64,000 nt of DNA, from assembly GCA_000708835.1 (NCBI GenBank), contig DF237167.1:1-64000 (forward strand), in the 5' to 3' direction. Below the pieces are notes generated by a model. The model was not told the DNA's origin and did not search any database. It saw only the letters and a list, made by a program, of their open reading frames with translations. Position numbers and translations under genes: made by a program. Shown one piece after another: positions 24,001 through 33,638 of this stretch (positions are counted from its first letter, which is position 1; each line of letters begins with the position of its first letter). This stretch comes from Klebsormidium nitens (Eukaryota; Streptophyta; Klebsormidiophyceae; Klebsormidiales; Klebsormidiaceae).

Positions 24001-24286
24001 CCTGCACAACTGTGATACTGAGTTGCAGCTCATCATCCGACCAATCCAAACAGCATAATTCAAGCGCGACCACATGGTGGCCGAATCGGTCTTCAGCAAT
24101 TCTGATGACCATCCTCAAAACAAGTATGAGTGATCGGCCCGCTTTGCAAGCAATAACCCCTACCTTAGCCAGAGTCATTTGAGGCAGTCCACTCTTCTGG
24201 AAGAACGCGACGGCCTCCCCGCCGCTGATCTTGCCATCTCGATCAGCGTCCGCAATCTGAAAGAACTGCTCCCACAATTCCGCCAT
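9050..24286 (-). CDS. EH1/Pan1: EH-domain protein, AtEH1/Pan1-like TPLATE-complex subunit
   Basis: Sixteen exons, in order: 24286-24164, 22840-22672, 21823-21680, 20921-20722, 19952-19652, 18857-18723, 18095-17759, 16520-16446, 15929-15858, 15158-14988, 14230-14065, 13343-13275, 12487-12375, 11654-11473, 10383-10081, 9296-9050 (TAG). About 935 residues if one base missing in exon 7 is allowed for. EH domain 1 is at residues 1-97: EF loop DADRDGKISGGE at 13-24, then IWQIAD. A Gly/Pro/Gln linker follows, then EH domain 2 at about 273-355 with a canonical loop DQDQDGMLSVRE. Residues about 440-580 form a coiled coil (EELDKK, METDLLDAKQKTEFYRDKMQ, VEDLAKKYDGKYKSTGE). The acidic motif GAADWDEDWDNFEDEG lies in exon 12, and the tail is Ser/Gly/Pro-rich. 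This domain order and the acidic motif match plant AtEH1/Pan1 and AtEH2/Pan1, endocytic adaptor subunits of the TPLATE complex. The start has A at -3 and G at +4. Exon 4 could alternatively end at an internal GTAAGG. Confidence 0.92.
10521..11030 (-). repeat. Decayed copies of the 5' edge of exon 15 (intron 14)
   Basis: The start of exon 15 and its acceptor (10330-10390 region) recur upstream in intron 14. Copies lie at about 10521-10580, 10692-10748 and 10829-10880, with a weaker one at about 10985-11030. Each keeps a version of ggaggactggccggaggtg and a run resembling the gagtcgg...gc splice region. Spacing is about 191, 171 and 143 bases. The acceptor AG has decayed in the copies, so they are probably not spliced. 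Confidence 0.7.
12991..13067. repeat. GAA/AAG-rich purine tract in intron 12 of EH1/Pan1
   Basis: About 77 bases almost entirely A and G on the plus strand, built from GAA, AAG and GAAG units with a poly-A core. On the coding (minus) strand it is a long pyrimidine tract inside the intron between exons 12 and 13. It opens a spurious Phe-rich frame. Confidence 0.8.
14303..14360 (-). repeat. Partial copy of the 5' edge of exon 11 (intron 10)
   Basis: Exon 11 begins at 14230 with codons for EKVNTILAEIDALRNAAVE. A near-identical copy, with its own tgcag acceptor, starts at 14360, 130 bases upstream. It lacks two bases within the VNT codons, which breaks the frame, and it loses similarity after the AAVE codons. 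It is a tandem exon-edge duplicate that could still attract splicing. Confidence 0.8.
14505..14905 (-). repeat. Three extra copies of the 3' edge of exon 10 (intron 10)
   Basis: Exon 10 ends at 14988 after codons for FNAVAALEAGADPSTRVQ. Downstream copies end at donor-like positions 14837, 14676 and 14505, spacing 151, 161 and 171 bases. The first reads FFNAVATLEAGVDPSTIVQ and the last LFNAVAALEAGADLSTSVQ. The middle copy is frame-disrupted. All three keep CAG followed by gtgaga or gtggga, so each preserves a potential splice donor. Confidence 0.85.
17091..17660 (-). repeat. Four extra copies of the 3' edge of exon 7 (intron 7)
   Basis: Exon 7 ends at 17759 after codons for INSKVKTTEELDKK and a gtgaga donor. 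Four copies follow, with donors at 17578, 17431, 17241 and 17091 (spacing 181, 147, 190 and 150 bases). They read IDSKVPIIEELDKR, TITEELDKK, SSKVNTTEELDKQ and FNSRVKTTEEVDKQ. Two extend further upstream (PKADPNVLRQ and KQLARDEQEM match exon 7). Every copy keeps an intact gtgag donor in the same phase, so cryptic or alternative splicing is possible. The next true exon is at 16520-16446. Confidence 0.88.
18432..18470 (-). repeat. Partial copy of the 3' edge of exon 6 (intron 6)
   Basis: Exon 6 ends with codons for MEKSREGRPLPPVLPTG. At 18432-18470 the minus strand has a copy of the MEKSREGR segment (MEKTREGR), about 313 bases downstream of the original, roughly two periods of the arrays elsewhere in this gene. 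Surrounding similarity is lost. Confidence 0.75.
18930..19195 (-). repeat. Degenerate copies of the 5' part of exon 6 (intron 5)
   Basis: At 18930-19000 the minus strand repeats the acceptor tgcag and the first part of exon 6, which in the true exon codes for EILKQIWDLSDQDQDGMLSVREFC. The copy keeps GACGAGGACCAG and CTCTCTGTGCGCG but is frame-shifted. Its acceptor position lies 143 bases upstream of the real one. A weaker match to the QIWDLSD codons follows at about 19160-19190. Confidence 0.72.
21020..21062 (-). repeat. Copy of the 5' edge of exon 4 (intron 3)
   Basis: Exon 4 starts at 20921 with codons for GFSAARPAEP after an acceptor ctgcag. A copy with the same acceptor starts at 21044, 123 bases upstream, reading GFSAGRPAG. 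The intron bases before both acceptors are also alike (YPV, QSAG in translation), so the duplication spans the splice site. Confidence 0.8.
22345..22550 (-). repeat. Two copies of the 3' edge of exon 2 (intron 2), 164-bp period
   Basis: Exon 2 ends at 22672 with codons for VLTGAGPQIPPPRIA. Copies end near 22508 and 22345, each 164 bases further downstream, and read VLTGAVPNFCPQE and VLTGAGPQIRPQE. The intervening intron sequence, including gagtcacgagtaacta and the gtcacgtgtgattgcc block, is also duplicated, so the unit is exon edge plus intron. The 22508 copy keeps a gtgcag donor; the 22345 copy has lost it. Confidence 0.88.
22926..22960 (-). repeat. Copy of the 5' edge of exon 2 (intron 1)
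   Basis: Exon 2 begins with codons for IWQIADQGQTGF. About 107 bases upstream, at 22926-22960, the minus strand codes for FWQIANPGANGF without a proper acceptor (tgtatg replaces ttgcag). With the downstream copies, exon 2 is flanked by decayed fragments of itself on both sides. Confidence 0.78.
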
Positions 24287-24578
24287 TCTTGCTTGCGGAC
24301 GCTTTCTCGACAGCTACTAGTATCAACTGCGCTTGCCCGCCCTCCTCGCAGCTTTGTCCAGGCTCAGCTTGACAATCTCTTTCGTTGATCCAGAGAAGTT
24401 CAAGTGAAAGTGGCCGGCCGCGAGTAGGCCGCCGGCGCGAGCACTGGAAGTTTTGACCTTCATGACTCGGAACTTCGCGAACTAGGTTGAGGGGCTGTAA
24501 CTAGAGGGGGCAGACACCTACCGGAGCAATCACTGCGTCACATAAACTTGCATGCTGAATCTGGTAAACTACTACCTA

Positions 24579-24908
24579 CTACAGCAGTTTCGGGGCAGGC
24601 TTCCCGGTTGCGTTCGATAGATAGGGTGTATTTAGTCTAAACTTACGCTAAATTTAGTCTAAGTTTAGTTGCGTTACCAGTTCATTTGACGTCATAGATG
24701 AGACCAATATTGATACGTGGCAAAGATTCGACGCGTCAGATGGGCCCTGAGCAGCGGATCTACGGCTCGGTGCCCACCTTGGTTTTAAATGACGTCAAAG
24801 CAAAAGCTAAAATCTGGACTGAATAGCCTAAACACAGACTAGATTTAGACCCTAAATACACCCTATCTATCGAAGGCAACCGGGAAGCCTGCCCCGAAAC
24901 TGCTGTAG
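24579..24908. mobile_element. MITE-like element with 57-bp terminal inverted repeats
   Basis: The left arm 24579-24635 (ctacagcagtttcggggcag...) and the right arm 24852-24908 are inverted copies matching at 56 of 57 positions. Inner sequence also pairs loosely (TTTGACGTCAT near 24685 against AATGACGTCAAA near 24790; TAGTCTAAA/TTTAGACC words), so the whole element can fold into a long hairpin. It has no coding capacity. This fits a non-autonomous DNA transposon. I could not identify a clear target-site duplication, so the superfamily is open. It lies about 300 bases upstream of the EH1/Pan1 start. Confidence 0.75.
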
Positions 24909-25315
24909 CTAGTGGGTGACTACAAAAAGATATCGGTGCACCTTCGATGATAGTCGTGACTCCGGATTTAACCATCAACTTCAGAGAACTCCGATCATCG
25001 ACGAATGAAAGTAGACTCTGTCATACCGACTTCTTCATCAACGGCGCAAAAGGTTACCCTTAAGAAGTGCATCTGCAGATCTCTTCAGGATCTGTTAATC
25101 TTAGATACTCGATATGATGCCAGATGGCAGCGATTGAACACCTGTTGCGATGGGACGATGGTTGCCAACGTTTGCCGGCTCAGGAGAGCTTGCCACGTTT
25201 GAAGATATTTCCAGAATCCACTTGGCCGCCAGCCTGGCAGTCACCTGGAAAGAAGGGTTCCTTGAAAGAAGACTCTGAACAGGATTTGGATTTTGGGAAT
25301 TGGAGCCCATATTCC

Positions 25316-25774
25316 AGGCCCCTCTTTCATCTAGCGGTCGGTCTTCGTGAATTCAAAAATGGAAGACCAGCTAGAAAGACCGGAGGAATGTGAAGCTGGC
25401 CAATAGGAATTTAGAAGATTGAAGACCGACCGCTACTCAATGGAAGAGGTCTCCGGTCCTTCTTCCGGTCGGTCTTCGTGTTGAAAAGGGAAACACCAGT
25501 GCAGACTTGTACTCACTCATTGGGTTTCGAGCCCCCACGGTGCGCGCCGCCTTCTCATTGGCCGAGTTCACCGATCAATTCGGAAGACCGGTGGGATTAT
25601 TTCAGTACCGGCGGAATCCAGCGGTAGTAAAATAAATACTTCTTGACCGCCGACGTGGCACGAAGTTTTCGGAAGACCGCTCAGTGTAAGACCGGTTCTC
25701 CGTATTAAAAGGGGGTTTTGGCCAATGGGAATTTAGGAAAGGAAGACCGACCGCTAGATGGAAGAGGGGCCTCC
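25316..25774. repeat. Foldback cluster of GACCGACCGCT units
   Basis: A left arm at about 25316-25347 (aggcccctctttcatctagc, then ggtcggtcttc) is inverted relative to about 25741-25771. A direct repeat of about 55 bases (ggccaat, gggaattta, then gaagaccgaccgct) occurs at 25398-25454 and 25721-25774. Further GGTCGGTCTTC/GAAGACCGACC words lie near 25465 and 25670. CCAG flanks both outer ends and could be a target duplication. It looks like a nested or foldback non-autonomous element. Confidence 0.6.
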
Positions 25775-26035
25775 AGACAATCAAAAAGCCCAGACTCAGA
25801 CTCAGAGCTCAAGACTCCAGACTTCAGACTCCACTCCATACAGCAGAGAAAATAGGGAAGAGCTCTAGCTGCATGCCACAACCTCCCAACTTGTTCAGTC
25901 CCCCGCTTTCTTGTTGACATCAGTCGTCCTTGTGGAACAGCGGAGCATTGTAAGGTTTGATCCAAGCGAAAAGGCACTTCTTGTTTGCGCCCACATCAGC
26001 TTGAAGCCTTCCCGAAACCCGCAAGAAGACACACT

Positions 26036-28566
26036 ATGACGTCCCTGTTCACTCAGGGGTTCACCCGCAAGGTTATTATTCCAGAAACGAAAGATGAGCA
26101 GGGTGCAATGCACGCTTCCAAAGAACAGCCGAGCCAGACCGCGAGCACAGCCTCACAGCCTGAGACCCCCCGGTCCCCACTTACCCCCCTGACTCCTCTA
26201 AGTATGGCTAGCTCCAGTACTTCTGGATCGACCCTCAATGCAGATCCCAATATGGAGAGGGGCATGGTGGTCCATCAGCAGGAGAAGGAGAGGGGGATGG
26301 TCGTTCACCAGAAGGAGAAGGCGGGGACTGTGCTGATAACTGTGAGGAGCATGTCAGACGAGGAGAGGAACAGGCTGGCGCACTTGGAGGTCTCGAGAAA
26401 GTAAGTCTCCAATTTGTTCTGAGAATCTGGTATGTGAAGAACTTGGGACTGACCCCAGAGTAAAGACTAGGAGGTGAGGCAGCTTTTGCATGTGCGAAAG
26501 GTTCTTTCAGATCAGATCAGATCAAAGTCTTTAGCAATGAGACACCCCCATCAGAGTTGCATGCTCTCTTGCATTGGTCAGCTGTTCACCAATGAGACGC
26601 CCCCATCAGAGTTGCATTTTCTCTTGCATTTGTCAGCTGTTAGCAGTGTACTTTTCCATTCTTACATTCTTGTCCAAATTGTGTGATATGGACTATAGCC
26701 CCATCTGATCATAGGTTGCGACCTATATTTGTTGAGAATCATGCCGGCGGATGGGTGGGGAAGAGGGAGGGGGGGTGACTGTGCGCAATGACCAGCGCAA
26801 TGCATGTGGTCTAGGAGGCTGTTCAAAAGTTGAGGCGGCTTTCAGGTTCACCACAAAACTCTAGATCATTGTGCAGCAAAAGCAGCTAAAGCTTTTTCTT
26901 CCCGTCACACCTTGCAAGGAATACTTAATCTGAGGAAGTCACCCCTTGTGATAACGTTCAGTAGAGTAGTTGAAGCTTTCTATTTCCCTCTCAGCCTTTA
27001 TTGCTGTTTTTGTCTCAAGAAAGTCACCCTTGCAGTGATTTGTCCGACTTGAAAAACTGTCAAAGGATTCATGAAGTGCTGAAAGGTGCATCCAAATCTG
27101 AGACCCTTTTCTCTGGATTTTGCAGTAAGCCCATCATATCAGAGAGACAAAACATCTGTCTCAAACCGTTAAGTCAATATTTGGATAAAGAAAATTTAGG
27201 TCAATATTTGGATAAACAAAATTAAGCATTACAATGGTGGTCCTCACATTGAAATAAATGTTTTGCAGGATGGAAGCTGCCGATGCTCTTCATGCTAGGG
27301 AGGCAGAAATTTTTGTGGAGAAGGCCATGCGAGATGCACTGGCAGAGCAGTACCATTGTGAAGCCAAAGCGGAGAAGAAGTTTGAAGAGGAAATGTCAAG
27401 CATTAAGTACAAGGAAGCACAGGTAATATACTGAAATGTTTTGTAACTTCTTGAATCTTTCACCTGTTTTGGTTAATCTTAGAGGCTGCTAACCTGGATC
27501 GCTTTTCAAACTTCAAGCTTCAAAACGGCTTCAATATGTCTTTCTATAAAAGGGCCAAAGTTTCAAATGCAAGGCTGCAGATGCAGCTGGGTGCTATTCC
27601 CTCCCGTTGAACATGGTTCCAGCGATGATCTATTTCTGCTTTATCTTCCAATTTCCTGTGTTTCGTCTTTTTCATTCAACTTTGAATCGAGTTGAAAACC
27701 GTATCCAATGGGGTTTTGACACCCTGCCCCTCAATGTTTGATCGGGCTGGTGGTGATTACTTGCATTAGTGCTCCTCAGAAAGTAGTGACCTTTGACATT
27801 CATCCTTTGATGTAGCGATCATGTTGCTCTGACATCTGTAAAAGAAACCGACGTTTGGAAGTCAATCATTTGGTTTGGCGACGTCGAGTGTCAAACACAA
27901 GTTATTCTTTGAAGATCTAGACATGTGGAAGGTGTAGGGTTAGTCAGTTTCAACCAAACCAATCTCGTTAGCACGAGCTGGCATGATCAAGTCGACTTTT
28001 GAATCTAGCCGCGTAAGTACACCATGTTGAAATCCAGTTCCGGCCAGAAACACTTTGAATGACATGGTGTGGGAGTTTTAAATATCCTTTTAGTGTGGCA
28101 GCCAGCTCTTCTTACAGTTAGCCCTTGGGGTTATGGAAGGTCGATTTGCGATCAAAATGGCTGCCCTGAAAGTGGTTTGTAAAGCTTGAACGCTCTTTGA
28201 AATTACTCAGACGACGTCTTTTCTTGTTGCTCATCTGAAAGGCATCTTCACGTAGATTATGGGGTTGTTCCGATGGAGCTTTTTCTAACTGTGAGAGAGA
28301 CAACTTAGGCGTATCATGCTCTTCCAGAATGCATTCGATGTGTGCAGTTGAGAAAGAAGATCGAGAACAAGCTTACACAGGCCATGGCCGAGAGAACCCG
28401 GCAGGAAATCCTGGCCAAACAGAAGTTCGAGGAGCGCAAGATCAAGGCGAAGACTTTGGCGGAGGAGAAGATTGCAACCGCGAAGGTGCGGGGCACAGCA
28501 ATTCGAAGCGGGAACGTGAGGGCGGAATTGGGCGCTTCTAGGAAAAAGTTCCACTGGAAATGGTAG
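26036..28566 (+). CDS. Small coiled-coil protein of unknown function
   Basis: Three exons fit: 26036-26400, 27269-27422 and 28348-28566 (TAG), phases 2, 0 and 0 closing to 245 residues. The ATG at 26036 has A at -3. The N-terminal 85 residues are Ser/Thr/Pro-rich and probably disordered (PRSPLTPLTPLS), with a short tandem repeat ERGMVVHQQEK/ERGMVVHQKEK. Residues about 100-220 are rich in Glu, Lys, Ala and Arg (FVEKAMRDALAEQY, LRKKIENKLTQAMAERTRQE, KFEERKIKAKTLAEEK) and should form a long helix or coiled coil. The protein ends in the basic-aromatic KKFHWKW. There is no signal peptide or membrane segment. I do not recognise a family. It is divergent from the EH1/Pan1-like gene; no functional link is implied. 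Confidence 0.7.
26534..26641 (+). repeat. 55-bp tandem duplication in intron 1 of the coiled-coil gene
   Basis: Two direct copies of about 52 bases start at 26535 and 26590 (caatgagac, ccccatcagagttgcat, then ctcttgcatt, gtcagctgtt). They differ at a few positions. No coding meaning is apparent. Confidence 0.85.
27173..27226 (+). repeat. 27-bp tandem duplication in intron 1 of the coiled-coil gene
   Basis: Two direct copies of gtcaatatttggataaa with an A-rich tail begin at 27173 and 27200, differing by one base. They lie about 45-95 bases before the exon 2 acceptor, where branch sites normally sit. Confidence 0.85.
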
Positions 28567-29876
28567 GACGTGGAAGTGACGATATTTGCGGAATAATCTA
28601 GGTTATCAAGAATTGCAGGTAAATGCAAAAGAATTGGGTATGATGCACGTTGTTGCAGAATCAACGTGGCCAAAAATGGATGCAGGTTTGCTCGAAGGTT
28701 TCCAAATTCAACCATGGCGCGCGTACAGAAGGTAGAAAGTAGTCCGGACTACCAGGAAATTGTTAGGAACTTTGAACTGCCATGTGTTTTGACACGTGCA
28801 ACCTTCTTCTTTGATGAGGTGGCACATGGCCTTTGGGTTATGAGCGTAGTGCTGTACGATATTTAGAAGAGAAGGATTGTTGGCCGAACTGATAGATTAT
28901 CTGCCCCTTTGAACGTTTGCTGATTGAAACCTAATTATTTAGAAAGGTTTCTACCGTACGAGCTAGCTTGTTTGTTATCCCGTTGTCCGATCTCTGACTA
29001 ACTTGTTTGAAGTACGTTTCAACATTAAAAATCTGATTGCTAGCTGTGCCAGTACTGGCATGATCAAACTCATGATTGCCGAGTGAGATGCGGGGTAATT
29101 CGTTTTGCTTGCCGTTTAGACACGCATACTACGTCTGGGAGAATGTTTGTATGGCTTCAGATTCCGACGATCTCGACTCAGGCAAAAACAACGTATAACT
29201 CAATACATGACAAGCCGCATATATACGCGGAATGACTGCTAGACTAAGACTCCGAGATGTAATATGCAAGTACGGGCATGACCCTGCGGGTCCACGGCAT
29301 GCATGTGCAAGATAACTTACCCGGATATATGGCGGTCAATGCAGTGACCCCAATTACATTGAATGTCGCATGAATGCCTCAGTGAGCGCGGGTATTTACA
29401 TCGAAATTCAACGATCATAGTTTGGAAGGGATGATAGTCAAAGTCATGGGTCCGACGATGACAAAACAAGCTACGTACAATACGAATGGCAGAGCGGAAG
29501 TGTTCTTGGTCATAAGCCATATCATATTAGGCTACATGCCGTGCATGTTCGAGTTTTGGGGCCAGAGCATTGTAGTTGGAAGGGCCAATTAAGGCACCCG
29601 GCCAACCCGGCCATAGCATGGGCAGACTGTTGGCAGCCACATGCGGCCAGTTGCCATTGTGGCGAGAACCCGGCGGCGATCGACCGTGAGCCTGTCCCTC
29701 TCGGACATGTACATTGCGCACGTTCCTTTGCACCGGCCCCCAATTTCCTTTTGAGCCGCGACGGTCTGCGCGGAAGGCCCCTTCTTCAATCTCCAGTTGG
29801 AACCGCAATCACTTTACACATCGAATACCACTCATGAAACTGGTTCTCAATCTTGTAAGAGGTTTAAAAACTACTG
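28567..29876. other. Intergenic, convergent 3' ends, no supported gene
   Basis: This lies between the stop of the plus-strand coiled-coil gene and the stop of the minus-strand GT47 gene, so it should hold both 3' UTRs. Frames up to 98 codons at 29520-29840 overlap each other on both strands and show no family pattern. Confidence 0.6.
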
Positions 29877-32800
29877 CTATTGTGAAGGCGATGTCTTATT
29901 GGTGTCACGAGGCCTGATCTTAGTGCACAGATTGTGGATCACTACATCTACTGCTTGCGCCTCGTTCTCTCGCAGAGAAGTTGTGTATACGAACAGCCGT
30001 CTATGCTTCTGCAATGCAATTTGCTTACGCTTGATCTCACAGTCCCTAACACTCCGAAGGTAGGTGTACACGTCTATTAGAAAGTCTACTTCCACAAGGG
30101 CTACGCTTCTGTCTAGCTGCCACAAATCTAGATTAAAAGCATCCACCGGATCGTACATCCAGCTTGCATGCTTGACTTCGAAGAAGTAGCCTATGCTGTT
30201 GTAGTCCACATACTCTGCAAAGGGCAGTGCGTGAAAGGGGGAACCAATGAAGACGGGTATGCATCCCATCAAAACGACCTCAGTCAGACGGCGGCTGGCT
30301 TGAGTATCACCCGGCAATACCAAGCAAAACTTGCTGCGCCCTAGTTTGCTTAACATTTGAGAATGTTCGTCACGCCCCGGGCACTGCGAGCACTTGCACT
30401 TGACAGAGACGTCCGGAGCATCTATCGTACTAAAAGTCTGCACTGCCGCATGTCGCATACGCATGCCGACTGAGCGAATCTCGGAGTCACTGCAGCCTGC
30501 TCGAAAGAACAGTAAGGTGCTGCGCGGTCGCGAGTAGTCCGCCTTTGGTATGCGCTTTGTGCTCGCATAAGGGAGGATGAGGTCCCAGCGCCCCGAGCGA
30601 TCCCCGCCTCCGCAGATCTGGCCCCTCTCTGCACGAGATTTTGGCAACTTGGAAATGAGCTAAGCTTCACAACGCCTCGGAGAAACGGCTATGAACCAGA
30701 CAGGTCATCCTGGACGTCAGCTTCGAGAAAAGCTCTGCTGCAAAATGGCACCTGTCAAGTAAAACAGCGGAGTTTCGAGAACCATTTCGAGCAACAGCAT
30801 GATTTGTAAGGCTGTTGCCCATGAAGCTCTGCAAGTATAAGAAGATGGATGCCACCACGTATCACAGAACGGAAGATTAGCTGCTTCTACAAATCAGCCG
30901 AATCGTCCAACCACTGCCTGTTGAACTCAAGGATTGCATGCTCATTGCAGATCGTTTCGGAATCTCAAGTCCGACGAGCTTACCAGGACCCTTTTATGAG
31001 AAAGCGCCTGAACTCCGTTGTGATAAGATCCTTAAAGAACTTACTAGTTGTGCGGTCAAAGATGCACTTCATGCTGGACGGCCGTTTTAAAAAGCGGCTG
31101 CAATACAAGTGAACAAGTCGCAGATATCTAACTTTGTTGTTAGAAGCGACAGTCAAGCAGTCCATGTGTGATGCAGAACTGTCAACAGGCAATGAAGCCT
31201 TTCTCGCAACTTTGTCGACTTGCAATCAACTCACCAATAACGGCTGGAAAAATGGCGTTTGGCCACTCGCTGCAGACTAGAGGGCCAAAGATGTCCCCGC
31301 GACTGCTGTTGGGATCCGCGAGCAGGTATGCAAAGGCGCGGCCTTTGGTTTCGTTGTACTTTTGGAGATTGAGCACATGCTTTGCGGCTTTCTGGAGGAA
31401 GGGAGCAGTATCAACGTAGTCCAAGAATTCTTCTGGCCCTCCTTGCCGGACCTGCGATTGCCACCTGCATGAGACAAGACTCACATGGTAGGTCGACTGA
31501 GTGCTCACATATCTGATTAGAGCAGCAGAGTTGAGCCTGGTGAAACGCCACGCTTGTAAGGTCTTTGCGACAGCCTTGAATAAACACCTGTAGGAAACAG
31601 CTTCAAAGAAAAGGCATTTCAAGGAGCTGTCATCAAAAGCTTTCGGAATGCAGATTGCTAACAAAACGAAGGATTGAATGCACCGTTTCCTGAATTTCGT
31701 GTGGAGCTTTCGGAAGTTACGACCGAGGGACAAGCTAAGGCTGCATATCTTCCAGATGGTGCCTCCCTCTGTTACCTCCACTCAGAATTGCATTGCCTTT
31801 CTGGTTGTACTGATCCATACACTGCAAGCAAATCTGGAAGAGCTGGTATCTACCTGCTTCAAAGATACCGTATGGAAAAAGCATGAGTCCCTTTGGCTGT
31901 CAGTTCCAACTGTACCAAATAACAATTCCTACGATCTGGCAATCCTCCTTATCTTGAGCCTTCCTGACCAGACTGAACAAAAGAAGACCGTGAAGGTTGA
32001 ATAAGATCTTCAATTCTCACCAGGTCCAGTAGCAATAATCATTCACGATGACGACGTCAGCTTGGTCGATATCCTCAATGGAGTACTTGCTCTCTGCTAT
32101 TGCTTTTGTGATGTAAAAAGCTGCTGCATGCTGCCGGTGAAAGTGCTCTACCGGTCGATTATAACCATCCACGCTCCAACCCCATTGACCGTAAGGCCAG
32201 ACTGCTGGATCATTAGGATTACAAGTAGGAATCCCAACGGGTATTGCTAGTTCTTTCGAAACGTCCAGGACTTTGATCCGACAGCCTTGTAGATCTTTGG
32301 TCAGATCGTACGACAGCGAGTAGTTGGTTACGCCCGAGCCTTGAAAGGTGTCGACATTTTTGCAGACAACTAGCTCAGCAGAGCTGAACAAATAGATAAG
32401 GGGCTCAAGAAGGATGCTTGTACCACTACCTGCAGGACAGAATCCCTTGTTCAGTTTCTTCAGGTGGCTGTCCAAAAGCTGGATTACTGACCTTCTGGTG
32501 AGCTAGCTGGAGCTATACTGCGGCAGAATTGCAGGGGCCAAAATGAGATTAGACGAACAGTGCATTCAGGAGACAGTCATGCCTCGCAAGGCTTGGAGCT
32601 AGGTCTGGCAAGAGGTGCGCCAGACCAAGGTGACCTCCAAGAAACCTGACCTAGCTCATCGCAACCATTGACACCTCAGCTTCTCACCCAATTGCAAAAA
32701 GTACAAAACTCCTGGTCTTACCCATTTCAAAGTTTACCTCTTGATAATCCTTTTTGAACAAACCAAACTCATCAATCTCTTTGATAGACACCTACCAGCG

Positions 32801-33638
32801 ACTGCAACTTTCTTTCAAGCAGACTCAGATAGACTTCTGCATAGCAGAGGAGCATACTGGAGCTTGGTGCCCTTTGTTTGACGGATCCTTCAGCTAATTT
32901 GGAAGAGGCAGTACGGAAAACATGTCACTTGTCAAAAAACACACCTTCCCTCAATTGTTCCAAGATGGCTTACCGGGGAAATTGGTTAGCCCCAGGAGAA
33001 GAAGGAGCGCTAGCAATCCGTACTGCACCACCTTCCGACTCGCGGCCCTTTGCGCAAAGTGCAACGAGTATGCTTTCATGATTCCTCAGCCAGAAGTTGA
33101 AGTCGATCTTTTCATACTCCGTTGAGCTGGTCGTTTTGACCAATCCGCGTAGGAAGTGCAATAGAGGATCCTGGGACCCTTACTGTGAGTTTCACAGGCT
33201 TACCGCACGTTACCTCAAAAACTAGACATATCGCTAGCTGTGTACTCTTCACCTAAATGGGTCTTTTCTTGCTCTTTTCTTGCAGCGAAATGCTTTCGTG
33301 AGCTAGGTAGTCGAGCAGAGCTTGTAACATGATGCTCTGAGAGCCTCTGGAGTCAGCGGCCCTCCCCCATTTCCAGCTTTCAGCGGCCCATGTGCTGAAT
33401 GAACGTTATGCCTATTACCTACTCACGGATGGAAGTTGATCAGCGTCCACGTGAGAGTATCCCTCGATGCATCCAAGTTGCTTCTCTGCAGAAGTGAGAG
33501 ATGCTTATTGACATTGCTGACAGTGACAGCAGCAGAGCTCTCAGCCATTTCAGCTCTGCAAACCACAGCAGGCTGCCGCGGGCGCCAGCTCCTCTGGAAC
33601 AGTTTTCTCAGTTTCATCATCATGTTGTCATCATTCAT
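29877..33638 (-). CDS. Exostosin-type glycosyltransferase (GT47 family)
   Basis: Five exons: 33638-33427, 33126-32974, 32467-32021, 31464-31235, 30628-29877 (TAG). Phases chain exactly (2, 2, 2, 1) to 597 residues. The exostosin pattern is clear in exons 3-5: CRIKVLDVSKEL, VEHFHRQHAAAFY and SKYSIEDIDQADVVIV in the N-terminal half; then WDLILPY, STLLFFRAG, SKFCLVLPGDTQASRRLTE, GCIPVFIG and LPFAEYVDY in the nucleotide-sugar-binding half. GT47 enzymes are Golgi transferases adding arabinose, xylose, galactose or glucuronic acid to wall polymers; which sugar cannot be told here. Exons 1-2 show no signal anchor, which the family normally has, so the true first exon may lie further upstream or the hydrophobic stretch in exon 3 (SILLEPLIYLF) may play a part. 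The first two exons are the least certain. Confidence 0.85.

Larger units (their letters stand above)
24287..26035. other. Divergent intergenic region between EH1/Pan1 and the coiled-coil gene
   Basis: The two flanking genes are transcribed away from each other, so both promoters should lie here. The region holds a 330-bp inverted-repeat element (24579-24908) and a foldback cluster (25316-25774), listed separately. Between 25775 and 26035 are short CAGACT repeats (25790-25840) and the leader of the plus-strand gene. I cannot pick a convincing TATA box for either gene. Confidence 0.6.
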
